From positions 62,001-126,000 of the forward strand of contig NZ_JACEFT010000010.1 in NCBI RefSeq assembly GCF_013697085.1: 64,000 nt of DNA, in the 5' to 3' direction. A program made the position numbers and the translations under genes. The DNA is from Billgrantia kenyensis (GTDB lineage: Bacteria > Pseudomonadota > Gammaproteobacteria > Pseudomonadales > Halomonadaceae). Shown here one piece after another: positions 27,245 through 34,578 of this stretch; position 1 is the stretch's first letter; the number at the start of each line of letters is the position of its first letter. A model generated the notes under the pieces. That model was given only the letters and a program-made list of their open reading frames with translations, searched no databases and was not told the DNA's origin.

Positions 27245-27271
27245 CTTGAAATGCACCGGGACGCCACTAAT
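27245..27271 (+). promoter_or_regulatory. Candidate sigma-32 promoter of hsp20
   Basis: CTTGAAA at 27245-27251 and CCACTAAT at 27264-27271 with 12 bp between approximate the heat-shock consensus CTTGAAA-N11-16-CCCCATNT. The predicted leader is about 70 nt. Confidence 0.5.
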
Positions 27272-27350
27272 TCTTAGTTTGCTGAGACAGAGCCATGTCG
27301 GCCCTGTCCGATGCGTCACGTGTCATCAAGGTACGAAAAGGAGGTGGCGT

Positions 27351-27881
27351 ATGAATCTGCAGAAGTTGTCCCCCTGGAACTGGTTCAAGAGCGAGCGTGC
27401 GGATCGCGCGGCACCGGTCACCGTGGAACCCCGGCAGGGCGAGCTTTCGCCCCTGTTGGGGATGCATCAGGAACTCGACCGCTGGATGGACGGTGTCATG
27501 CGCCAGTTCGGCATGCCTTCCCTCGAAAGTCGCTTCGACGAGATGTCGAGCCTGCTCAAACCGCAGCTCGACATCGCCGAGCGCGATGAGGAGTACCTGA
27601 TCAGCGTCGAAGTGCCGGGAGTCGACGAAAAGGACATCAAGCTGACCCTGGATGACGATCGCCTGATCATCGAAGGCGAGAAGCGCCAGGAGAGTACCAC
27701 CAAGGAGGACAGGTATCAGCGTATCGAGCGCTCCTATGGCAGCTTTCGCCGGGTCCTCGACCTGCCTGGTGATGCCCAGCCCGAGGAAATTCGGGCCAGC
27801 TTCAGCCATGGCGTGCTCAAGATCCAGGTGCCGCGCAGCGGGGAGATCAAGGCCCAGCGACGCGAAATTCCGATCCAGTGA
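27351..27881 (+). CDS. Small heat-shock protein, Hsp20 family
   Basis: 176-residue holdase chaperone. The alpha-crystallin domain spans about residues 68-165 (LKPQLDIAERDEEYLISVEVPGVDEKDIKL ... HGVLKIQVPRSG), preceded by a variable N-terminal arm containing MHQELDRWMDGVMRQFG. The C-terminal IPIQ is close to the I-x-I/V anchor that mediates oligomer assembly. ATG 27351 follows a strong AAGGAGGTG ribosome site. A terminator follows directly. Confidence 0.94.
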   Translation: MNLQKLSPWNWFKSERADRAAPVTVEPRQGELSPLLGMHQELDRWMDGVMRQFGMPSLESRFDEMSSLLKPQLDIAERDEEYLISVEVPGVDEKDIKLTLDDDRLIIEGEKRQESTTKEDRYQRIERSYGSFRRVLDLPGDAQPEEIRASFSHGVLKIQVPRSGEIKAQRREIPIQ

Positions 27882-27898
27882 ATCGGTCCGCGCTCACG

Positions 27899-27923
27899 GC
27901 TCGCCTCCGGGCGAGCTTTTTTT
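27899..27923 (+). terminator. Rho-independent terminator after hsp20
   Basis: Arms GCTCGCC (27899-27905) and GGCGAGC (27910-27916) are followed by seven T. Confidence 0.85.
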
Positions 27924-28025
27924 CGTCGTTTTTTCCGAACGGTGCCATAGCCACAGCCGATTGGCCTGCTCCTGGCAGATGGGCTTCAATAGGAATCGTG
28001 TGACATCGTCAGCAGGAGCCTCAGC

Positions 28026-28430
28026 ATGCAGTCGCTTCGTCGCGTCGTCTTCATTGCCTTGGCCTGGGTCAGCTTCGGACTCGGTGTCATCGGCGTGTTC
28101 GTGCCGCTGATGCCGACGACCTGCTTCATGCTGCTGGCCGTGTGGGCCGCTTCCCGTGGGTCGCCCCGCTTCGCCCTGTGGATCCGTGAGCACCCCCGCT
28201 TCGGCCCCACCGTCGTCGCCTGGGAGGGGGAGCGGGCGATTCCTCGCCATGCCAAGTGGCTGGCAGGCGGCATGCTGGCCTTCTCGATCCTCGTACTGCT
28301 CCTGACGCTAAGCCTGCTGTGGCTCAAGCTGGTGCTGGTGGTCGGACTCTCGCTGCTGGGGCTATGGATCGCTACGCGCCCGGAACCGGCCGCCACGGTG
28401 GGTTCATCCGACCGGCTGGTACGGCGCTGA
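28026..28430 (+). CDS. YbaN/DUF454 family inner-membrane protein
   Basis: 134 aa with three or four hydrophobic segments. The N-terminal signature WVSFGLGVIGVFVPLMPTTCFMLLAVWAASRGS and the IREHPRFGPTV segment are characteristic of DUF454 (E. coli YbaN). Function of the family is not established. GGAG lies seven bases before ATG 28026. Confidence 0.9.
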   Translation: MQSLRRVVFIALAWVSFGLGVIGVFVPLMPTTCFMLLAVWAASRGSPRFALWIREHPRFGPTVVAWEGERAIPRHAKWLAGGMLAFSILVLLLTLSLLWLKLVLVVGLSLLGLWIATRPEPAATVGSSDRLVRR

Positions 28431-28443
28431 GTGCGGCGCGGCT

Positions 28444-28473
28444 TTGAGGTTCGGGGGTCGCCAACCGTACAAT
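28444..28473 (+). promoter_or_regulatory. Candidate sigma-70 promoter of pepN
   Basis: TTGAGG (28444-28449) and TACAAT (28468-28473) with 18-bp spacing lie about 30 bp before the pepN start codon, giving a short leader. Confidence 0.45.
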
Positions 28474-28501
28474 GCTCTCAACCATGGACAGGAGCATTTT
28501 G

Positions 28502-31135
28502 ATGTCTGAACCCAAGCCGACCTACCGCCACGACTACCGGCCTCCGGCCTATCGTGTCGCCCACGTCGACCTCACCTTCGAGCTGGACCCTGCTGCCACC
28601 CGGGTCAAGGCAAGCCTGCAGATGGAGCGTCATCCCGAGTGCAAGGAGGGAGAACCGCTCAGGCTGGACGGCGAGCAGCTGATCCTCAAGCACATCGCCA
28701 TCGATGGCCAGGCGCTGGAAAGCGACGAATACACGCTCGACGATGACGGTTTGAGCGTGCGCCAGCCGCCCGCCAGGTTTCGCCTGGATACCGAGGTCGA
28801 GATCGCGCCGTGTGACAACACGGCGCTCGAGGGTCTCTATCTTTCCAGCGGCATGTACTGCACCCAGTGCGAAGCCGAAGGCTTTCGCCGGATCACCTAT
28901 TACCCGGATCGTCCTGATGTGATGGCCACCTACTCCACCACGGTGATCGGCGACAAGGCGGGCCAGCCGGTGTTGCTCTCCAACGGCAACCCGGTGAAGC
29001 GGGGCGAGCTGCCGGACGGCCGTCATTTCGTGACCTGGAACGACCCCTTCCCCAAGCCCAGCTACCTCTTTGCCCTCGTCGCCGGCGATTTGAAGAAGGT
29101 GGAGGATCGTTTCACGACCATGAGCGGGCGCGAGGTCACGCTGCAGATCTGGGTCGAGGAGGAGAACCTGGGCAAGACCGACCACGCCATGGCCTCGCTC
29201 AAGCGCGCCATGAAGTGGGACGAAGAAACCTATGGCCGCGAGTACGACCTCGACCTGTTCATGATCGTGGCGGTCAACGACTTCAACATGGGGGCGATGG
29301 AGAACAAGGGGCTCAACCTCTTCAACTCGGCGGCAGTGCTGACACACCCGGATACCGCCACCGATGCCGCCTTCCAGCGGGTCGAGGGTATTGTCGCCCA
29401 TGAGTACTTTCACAACTGGTCGGGCAACCGGGTCACCTGTCGCGACTGGTTCCAGCTGTCGCTCAAGGAAGGTTTCACCGTTTTTCGCGACCAGTGCTTC
29501 TCGGCCGACGTCAATTCGGCGGCGGTCAAGCGTATCGAGGACGTGGCCTTCTTCCGCACCGCTCAGTTTGCCGAGGATGCCGGCCCTACGGCACACCCGG
29601 TGCGCCCCGATCACTACATCGAGATCACCAACTTCTATACCCTGACCATCTACGAGAAGGGCGCGGAAGTGGTGCGCATGCTCTACAACCTGATGGGGGA
29701 GGAGGCCTTCCGCCGCGGCAGCGACCGCTACTTCGAGCGCTTCGACGGCCAGGCGGTGACCATCGAGGACTTTGTCGACTGCATGGCCGAGGCCTCGGGC
29801 CAGGACCTCACCCAGTTCATGCGCTGGTACTCCCAGGCTGGCACCCCCGAGATCGATGCCTATGGCGAGTATGATTACGCCAATGCGGAATATCATCTCA
29901 CCCTGCGGCAGCGGACGCCCGCTACGCCCGACCAGCCTGAAAAGGCGCCTCAGCATATCCCGGTGCGCATGGGCCTGGTGGGCACGAAATCCGGTCGCGA
30001 CCTGGGCCTGAGCCTGGAGGGCGAGTCACTCGGCAGTGACGGTGTGATCCACCTGCGTGAGGCAGAGCAGACCTTCGTCTTCACCGATGTTCCTGAGGCA
30101 CCGGTACCCTCGCTGCTGCGCGGTTTCTCGGCGCCAGTACAGCTGCGCTTCCCCTATAGCCGTGAAGACCTGGCTTTCCTGCTGGCCAACGACTCGGATG
30201 GCTTCAACCGCTGGGATGCCGGGCAACGGCTGGCGATGCTGGCGCTGGACGATCTCATCGCCGCTCATCGCAACGGCGTCGAGAAAGTCATGGATCCACG
30301 CGTGGTGGACGCTTTCCGCTCCCTGCTGGAGCGAGGCGGTGACGACAAGGCAGTCCTGGCGGAGATGTTGACCCTGCCCTCCGAGGCCTACATCGCCGAG
30401 CAGCAGCCGCTGGTGGACGTCGAGGCGATTCATGCCGCGCGCACCTTCGTCAAGCAGTCGCTGGCCGCGACGCTTCGCGACGATTTCCTGCGCCTCTATC
30501 AGGAGAACGAAAGCGACGAGCCCTACGCGCCGCAACCCGAGCAGATCGCCCGCCGCAGCCTCAAGAACGTGGCGCTTGGCTACTTGATGGCCGTCGAGGA
30601 CGAGGAAGGTGTCGAACTCGCACGTCGCCAGTTTGAAGCCGATCACAACATGACCGACGTGCGCCAGGCGCTCACGTTGCTCACCCACAGCAGCCGCGAT
30701 GACCTGGCGGCCCCGGCCCTGCGCAGCTTCGGCGAGAAGTGGGCCCACGACTCGCTGGTGATGGACCAGTGGTTCGCCATTCAGGTCACCCGGCCGCAGA
30801 CTGACGCGCTGGATCGCGTCAGGCATCTGATGGCTCACCCGGCCTTCTCGCTGAAGAATCCCAACAAGGTGCGTGCCTTGGTCGGCACCTTTGTCAACCA
30901 GAACCGCATCAATTTCCATCGTGCCGACGGCGAGGGTTATCGACTGCTGGCCGACGTGGTGATCGAACTCAACCGGCTCAATCCCGAGATCGCCTCGCGC
31001 CTGGTCACGCCGCTGACCCGCTGGCAGCGTTTCGACGAGCCCCGCCAGGAACTGATGAGGGCTGAACTCGAACGTATCCGGGCCGAGAAACTTTCGCCGA
31101 ATGTATACGAGGTGATCGAAAAAGCCCTTGCTTGA
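28502..31135 (+). CDS. pepN: Aminopeptidase N (M1 family)
   Basis: Cytosolic zinc aminopeptidase of broad specificity in peptide recycling. The substrate-anchoring GAMENKGLN and the zinc signature HEYFHNWSGNRVT (HExxH with a downstream Glu in LKEGF) are intact. N-terminal beta domain, thermolysin-like catalytic domain and C-terminal helical domain account for 877 aa, close to E. coli PepN (870). ATG 28502 is preceded by AGGAG; an upstream ATG at 28472 is less likely. Confidence 0.97.
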   Translation: MSEPKPTYRHDYRPPAYRVAHVDLTFELDPAATRVKASLQMERHPECKEGEPLRLDGEQLILKHIAIDGQALESDEYTLDDDGLSVRQPPARFRLDTEVEIAPCDNTALEGLYLSSGMYCTQCEAEGFRRITYYPDRPDVMATYSTTVIGDKAGQPVLLSNGNPVKRGELPDGRHFVTWNDPFPKPSYLFALVAGDLKKVEDRFTTMSGREVTLQIWVEEENLGKTDHAMASLKRAMKWDEETYGREYDLDLFMIVAVNDFNMGAMENKGLNLFNSAAVLTHPDTATDAAFQRVEGIVAHEYFHNWSGNRVTCRDWFQLSLKEGFTVFRDQCFSADVNSAAVKRIEDVAFFRTAQFAEDAGPTAHPVRPDHYIEITNFYTLTIYEKGAEVVRMLYNLMGEEAFRRGSDRYFERFDGQAVTIEDFVDCMAEASGQDLTQFMRWYSQAGTPEIDAYGEYDYANAEYHLTLRQRTPATPDQPEKAPQHIPVRMGLVGTKSGRDLGLSLEGESLGSDGVIHLREAEQTFVFTDVPEAPVPSLLRGFSAPVQLRFPYSREDLAFLLANDSDGFNRWDAGQRLAMLALDDLIAAHRNGVEKVMDPRVVDAFRSLLERGGDDKAVLAEMLTLPSEAYIAEQQPLVDVEAIHAARTFVKQSLAATLRDDFLRLYQENESDEPYAPQPEQIARRSLKNVALGYLMAVEDEEGVELARRQFEADHNMTDVRQALTLLTHSSRDDLAAPALRSFGEKWAHDSLVMDQWFAIQVTRPQTDALDRVRHLMAHPAFSLKNPNKVRALVGTFVNQNRINFHRADGEGYRLLADVVIELNRLNPEIASRLVTPLTRWQRFDEPRQELMRAELERIRAEKLSPNVYEVIEKALA

Positions 31136-31138
31136 GGG

Positions 31139-31167
31139 AAGGAAAGGCGGAAATTCCGCCTTTCCTG
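31139..31167. terminator. Hairpin after pepN, possibly bidirectional
   Basis: Arms GGAAAGGCGG (31141-31150) and CCGCCTTTCC (31156-31165) around AAATT sit between the pepN stop and the convergent minus-strand genes. A second hairpin at 31179-31198 (TGCCGCCC/GGGCGGCA) follows, then TTTT at 31204. Confidence 0.65.
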
Positions 31168-31216
31168 GTATCGAGTAGTGCCGCCCTACGGGGCGGCACA
31201 TGGTTTTGGGCTGGGC

Positions 31217-31504
31217 TTAATAGATGAGCCAGCTCAGCACCGTAACCCCCAGCAGCGCCCAGATCAGGGTGGCCACTAGCCGTCGACGCAGCAGGGCGCG
31301 CAGGGCGAGGTAGAGCAGCCACAGCCCTAGCAGCAGTACGGCCAGGCTGATCAGGGTGGGTGGGATGCCCAGCGCCGAGGCTAGGCCATCGAAGAAGCCC
31401 CGGGCGGAGGCGCCCAGGTCGCGGAAAAAGATGACGAGCAGGTCGACCACGAAGCGAATGATCTCGCCCAGTGTCTCGCCCAGCCAGGTAAAGAACTCTT
31501 GCAT
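31217..31504 (-). CDS. Small two-helix membrane protein of unknown function
   Basis: 95 aa with an amphipathic/hydrophobic N-terminal region (FTWLGETLGEIIRFVVDLLVIFF) and two strongly hydrophobic C-terminal segments (LISLAVLLLGLWLLYLAL and LVATLIWALLGVTVLSWLIY) separated by an Arg cluster. It lies 16 bases after the CBS-domain gene on the same strand and so is probably cotranscribed with the DUF1538/P-II/CBS genes. No family recognised. Confidence 0.7.
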   Translation of the reverse strand: MQEFFTWLGETLGEIIRFVVDLLVIFFRDLGASARGFFDGLASALGIPPTLISLAVLLLGLWLLYLALRALLRRRLVATLIWALLGVTVLSWLIY

Positions 31505-31520
31505 GTCTGGTCCGGTCGGC

Positions 31521-31907
31521 TTACTCGATCATGTCGAGCACGGTCCCTACGATATCATCCATGGTGACCAGGCCTAGCAATTTGTTGTCTTCCAGCACCA
31601 GTACGCGCTTGACCACGCTGTCGGTCATCAGGCTGGCGACATGCCGAACGTCCAGCGACTCGCCCACGCCGATGGCGGGCTTGGCGCAGACGTCGTAGAC
31701 GTTGATCAGGTCGATATCCCCGTTCTCGGCGACGATGGTCTTGAGGATATTGGTGTAGGTGATCAGCCCCCAGGCATCGTGGGGGTCCTGCTGCTCCACC
31801 ACCAGGTTCTTTAGGTTGTGGCGCTTCATCAGGCTCAGCGCGTCGCGCAGGGTGGCGAAGGGGGATACCGTCACCACGTCGCGTTTCATGATGTCCTTGA
31901 CCAGCAT
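31521..31907 (-). CDS. CBS-domain pair protein
   Basis: 128 aa made of two CBS motifs (MLVKDIMKRDVVTVSPFATLRDAL... and DVCAKPAIGVGESLDVRHVASLM...VLVLEDNKLLGLVTMDDIVGTVL), a Bateman module expected to bind adenosine nucleotides. A GTG at 31928 overlapping the upstream gene is possible, but ATG 31907 has GGAGAG in front. It sits directly after the P-II-like gene, suggesting joint nucleotide sensing for the DUF1538 membrane protein. Confidence 0.85.
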   Translation of the reverse strand: MLVKDIMKRDVVTVSPFATLRDALSLMKRHNLKNLVVEQQDPHDAWGLITYTNILKTIVAENGDIDLINVYDVCAKPAIGVGESLDVRHVASLMTDSVVKRVLVLEDNKLLGLVTMDDIVGTVLDMIE

Positions 31908-31920
31908 CTCGTTCTCTCCG

Positions 31921-32283
31921 TCAATCACTCGCTAAAACGTCTTGCCTGAGCCGCTCTTCGAAGCGCTTGACCTGTGCCATGTCGATACCGCCCAGATGTT
32001 CCACCGGCAGCGTCATCACCAGGCCGCGGGAGTCTTCACCCGAGGGGTTGAGAACCTGGCGAATGGTCTTGAGCACCTTGAGCGACAGGCCCTTCTCCAG
32101 GGTCAGCAGCATGATGCTCTGGCTGCCCTCATAGGTCAGGCCGAAGAAGGTCTTCTTGCGCTCGCCGCCGATGCCGCGTCCAGTCATCAGCGTCATGCCG
32201 ACAGCGCCGGCTTGGGTGGCGGCATCGATGCACTCCTGTTCGAGCTCTTCGGGCACGATGGCGACCAACAGCGAAAACTTCAT
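31921..32283 (-). CDS. P-II-like signalling protein
   Basis: 120 aa beginning MKFSLLVAIVPEELEQECIDAATQAGAVGMTLMTGRGIGG, a ferredoxin-like P-II fold with a T-loop-like GERKKTFFGLTYEGSQ stretch and a C-terminal LPVEHLGG. It lacks the GlnB uridylylation tyrosine context, so it belongs to the wider P-II-like group that regulates linked membrane proteins. The start overlaps the DUF1538 stop by four bases (ATGA), indicating coupled translation. Confidence 0.82.
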   Translation of the reverse strand: MKFSLLVAIVPEELEQECIDAATQAGAVGMTLMTGRGIGGERKKTFFGLTYEGSQSIMLLTLEKGLSLKVLKTIRQVLNPSGEDSRGLVMTLPVEHLGGIDMAQVKRFEERLRQDVLASD

Positions 32284-33839
32284 GTCTTCTTGCCTCCGAG
32301 GTGGGCCATTTTTTCCATGAGGATGGCATAGATCATTACGGTCACGATAGGGAAGATCGAAGCGAAGGCGATCAGCCCGAAGCCGTCGATCATGACGTTG
32401 CGGCCATCGATCTGACTGGCCAGGCCGATGCCCAGCGCGGTGACCAGCGGTACCGTCACTTCGGACGTGGTCACGCCCCCCAGATCGAAGGCCAGCGCCA
32501 CGATGTAACGGGGAGCCAGCGCCGTGAGAAAGATCACCAGCAGGTAGCCGCCAATGATGTAGTAGTGAATCGAATCGCCGGTGATGATTCGGTGCACGCC
32601 GATGGTGATGCCGATGGCGACGCCCAGGGCGACCAGGATGCGGATGACGTTGCCCCGGATCTTGCCGGCAGCCGCCTCTTCGGCCTGCTGGCCGACGGCA
32701 ATCAGCGCCGGCTCCGCCATGGTGGTGGCAAAGCCGATGCAGAAGGCGAACAGGTAGACCCAGATCCAGCTGTCGTAGGCGATCAGCTGCTCTGCCATAC
32801 GCTCGCCGATGGGAAACAGGCCGAGCTTGAGGCCCACCACGAAGGCATAGAGGCCGACGATGACCAGGGCGAAGCCCACCCCGACCTTGAGCGGGCTGGC
32901 CAGAGATTGGCGCAGTACGGCGTACTGGAAGAACAGGATCACCAGGATGATCGGCAGCACGTCGCGCAGCATGCCGAACAGGTCGAGAATCATCGTCAGC
33001 CAGCCTGCAGGCATTGCCGTCTGCTCATCGGCCAGCAGCATCTCGCCGCCGTTGGCGATCTCGCCGGGGTCGGCGTAGACGATAATGCCGTAGAGTTGCA
33101 CGCTGATCATCGGCACCATGACCGCCAGGGCCACCAGGCCGAAGCCATCGATCAGCGGGTTGCGCCCTCGGATCGAGGAGGCCAGGCCGATGCCGAGTGC
33201 GGCGATCAGCGGTACGGTGACGATATTGGTGGTCACGCCGCCGGAATCGTAGGCCAGTCCGACGATTTCTTCGGGGGCGAAGAAGGTCACCAGCACCACC
33301 AGCACGTAGCCGACGATCATGTACCAGTGCAGCGGGTGGCCGAGGATCACGCGAAAGACGCCGAGTGCCATCACCAGGCCCACTGAACTGGCCACGATCA
33401 GGCGCAGGGTCAAGGCATCGATGCGACCCTCGCTGATCATGGCCGCCTGGTCGGCTACCGCGATCAGGGCCGGCTCGGCCACCACGGCAGAGAAGCCGAT
33501 GGCGAAGCCGAACAGCATCAGCAACGGCATGGAACCGCGCCGGGCAAACTGGTTGGCCAGGCGCTTGCCGACGGGGAAGATGCTCAGCTCGAGCCCTTGC
33601 AGGAACAGCGCCACCCCAACGGCGACGATGAGCAGACCTATCGCGATGCCAAGCCCACCCTCGGGCCACTCGCGCAGCAGCAGGGCCTGAAACGCTACCA
33701 CGACCACGATGATCGGCAGCAGGTTGCGCAGGGCATGGCCTAGGGCGTGTAGAAAATCCTTGAGTTGCGCGACCAAGACCGACTCCCTGGCAATTCGCTG
33801 AGGCAAGAGACACCGTGACAGGTTCGTATCGCCAGCCAT
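32280..33839 (-). CDS. DUF1538 multi-pass membrane protein (putative transporter)
   Basis: 519-residue protein with about twelve hydrophobic segments and a clear internal duplication. DSGGVTTNIVTVPLIAALGIGLAS...NPLIDGFGLVAL in the first half repeats as DLGGVTTSEVTVPLVTALGIGLAS...NVMIDGFGLIAF in the second. Likewise GFAIGFSAVVAEPALIAVADQA is echoed by CIGFATTMAEPALIAVGQQA. This is the DUF1538 family, of unestablished function. A TTG at 33776 with GGGAG upstream is an alternative start that removes 21 N-terminal residues. Its coupling to P-II-like and CBS proteins suggests a nucleotide-regulated transporter or channel. Confidence 0.85.
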   Translation of the reverse strand: MAGDTNLSRCLLPQRIARESVLVAQLKDFLHALGHALRNLLPIIVVVVAFQALLLREWPEGGLGIAIGLLIVAVGVALFLQGLELSIFPVGKRLANQFARRGSMPLLMLFGFAIGFSAVVAEPALIAVADQAAMISEGRIDALTLRLIVASSVGLVMALGVFRVILGHPLHWYMIVGYVLVVLVTFFAPEEIVGLAYDSGGVTTNIVTVPLIAALGIGLASSIRGRNPLIDGFGLVALAVMVPMISVQLYGIIVYADPGEIANGGEMLLADEQTAMPAGWLTMILDLFGMLRDVLPIILVILFFQYAVLRQSLASPLKVGVGFALVIVGLYAFVVGLKLGLFPIGERMAEQLIAYDSWIWVYLFAFCIGFATTMAEPALIAVGQQAEEAAAGKIRGNVIRILVALGVAIGITIGVHRIITGDSIHYYIIGGYLLVIFLTALAPRYIVALAFDLGGVTTSEVTVPLVTALGIGLASQIDGRNVMIDGFGLIAFASIFPIVTVMIYAILMEKMAHLGGKKT

Positions 33840-33871
33840 CGAAGCGGGCGGCTGGCCCGGGCGGCTGTCAC

Positions 33872-33877
33872 ACTATA
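33872..33877 (-). promoter_or_regulatory. Candidate -10 element for the DUF1538 operon
   Basis: TATAGT on the minus strand lies 33 bp before the annotated start. The -35 region is poor, which would fit an activator-dependent promoter; the ANR/FNR-type box is centred about 64 bp upstream of the inferred transcription start. Confidence 0.35.
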
Positions 33878-33922
33878 CCATCGGTCCAGAACATTGAGCA
33901 GGCGCTAATGCAGGCTCATGCA

Positions 33923-33936
33923 TTGATGTATATCAA
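33923..33936. promoter_or_regulatory. Perfect ANR/FNR-type box
   Basis: TTGATGTATATCAA matches the consensus TTGAT-N4-ATCAA exactly. It lies between the divergent DUF1538 operon and lemA. Spacing favours activation of the minus-strand operon from an upstream position; for lemA the box is only 34 bp from the start codon and could repress or activate a short-leader transcript. Confidence 0.6.
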
Positions 33937-33970
33937 GCTCTGACCATTGGCGACGGGTGGGAGAAAGCGA

Positions 33971-34567
33971 GTGAACGTGACATTGATTGTTGTGCTGGTA
34001 GTGCTGGCCCTGCTGCTCATCTATGGCGCCAGCATCTACAACCGGCTGGTGGCCCTCAGGAACCGCTATCAGAATGCCTTTGCCCAGATCGAGGTGCAAC
34101 TGAAGCGACGCTACGACCTGATCCCCAACCTGGTCGAGACCGCCAAGGCCTACATGGCCCACGAACGCGACACCCTGACTGCCGTGACCGAGGCGCGCAA
34201 TGCCGCCATGGCTGGACTGGCCTCGGCGGCAGCCAGGCCGGGCGAGCCCGGCGCCATGGCCGAGCTGGCGGGGGCCGAGGGAGCACTTGGCGCCGCGCTG
34301 GGGCGGCTCAATGTGGTGATGGAGGCCTACCCCGACCTCAAGGCCTCGGACAACATGCGTCAGCTCTCCGAGACGCTGACCAGCACCGAGAATCGCGTCG
34401 CCTTTGCGCGCCAGGCCTTCAACGATGCGGTCATGCAGTACAACACCTACAAGCAGAGCTTTCCGCCGGTGCTGCTGGCGGGACCGTTGGGGCATCGTGA
34501 GGATGCAGCCCTGCTGGAATTCGACGACAGCGCCGAGATCCAGGCGGCGCCCAGCGTTCGCTTCTGA
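33971..34567 (+). CDS. LemA family membrane protein
   Basis: 198 aa. One N-terminal transmembrane helix (LIVVLVVLALLLIYGASIYNRL) is followed by a long helical bundle with the LemA signature LRNRYQNAFAQIEVQLKRRYDLIPNLVETAKAYMAHE and NRVAFARQAFNDAVMQYN. GTG 33971 with GGGAG upstream is preferred over an in-frame TTG at 33947. LemA proteins commonly neighbour M48 peptidases, as here (11-base gap), but their biochemical role is not established. Confidence 0.9.
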   Translation: MNVTLIVVLVVLALLLIYGASIYNRLVALRNRYQNAFAQIEVQLKRRYDLIPNLVETAKAYMAHERDTLTAVTEARNAAMAGLASAAARPGEPGAMAELAGAEGALGAALGRLNVVMEAYPDLKASDNMRQLSETLTSTENRVAFARQAFNDAVMQYNTYKQSFPPVLLAGPLGHREDAALLEFDDSAEIQAAPSVRF

Positions 34568-34578
34568 CGAGGTCGGCC

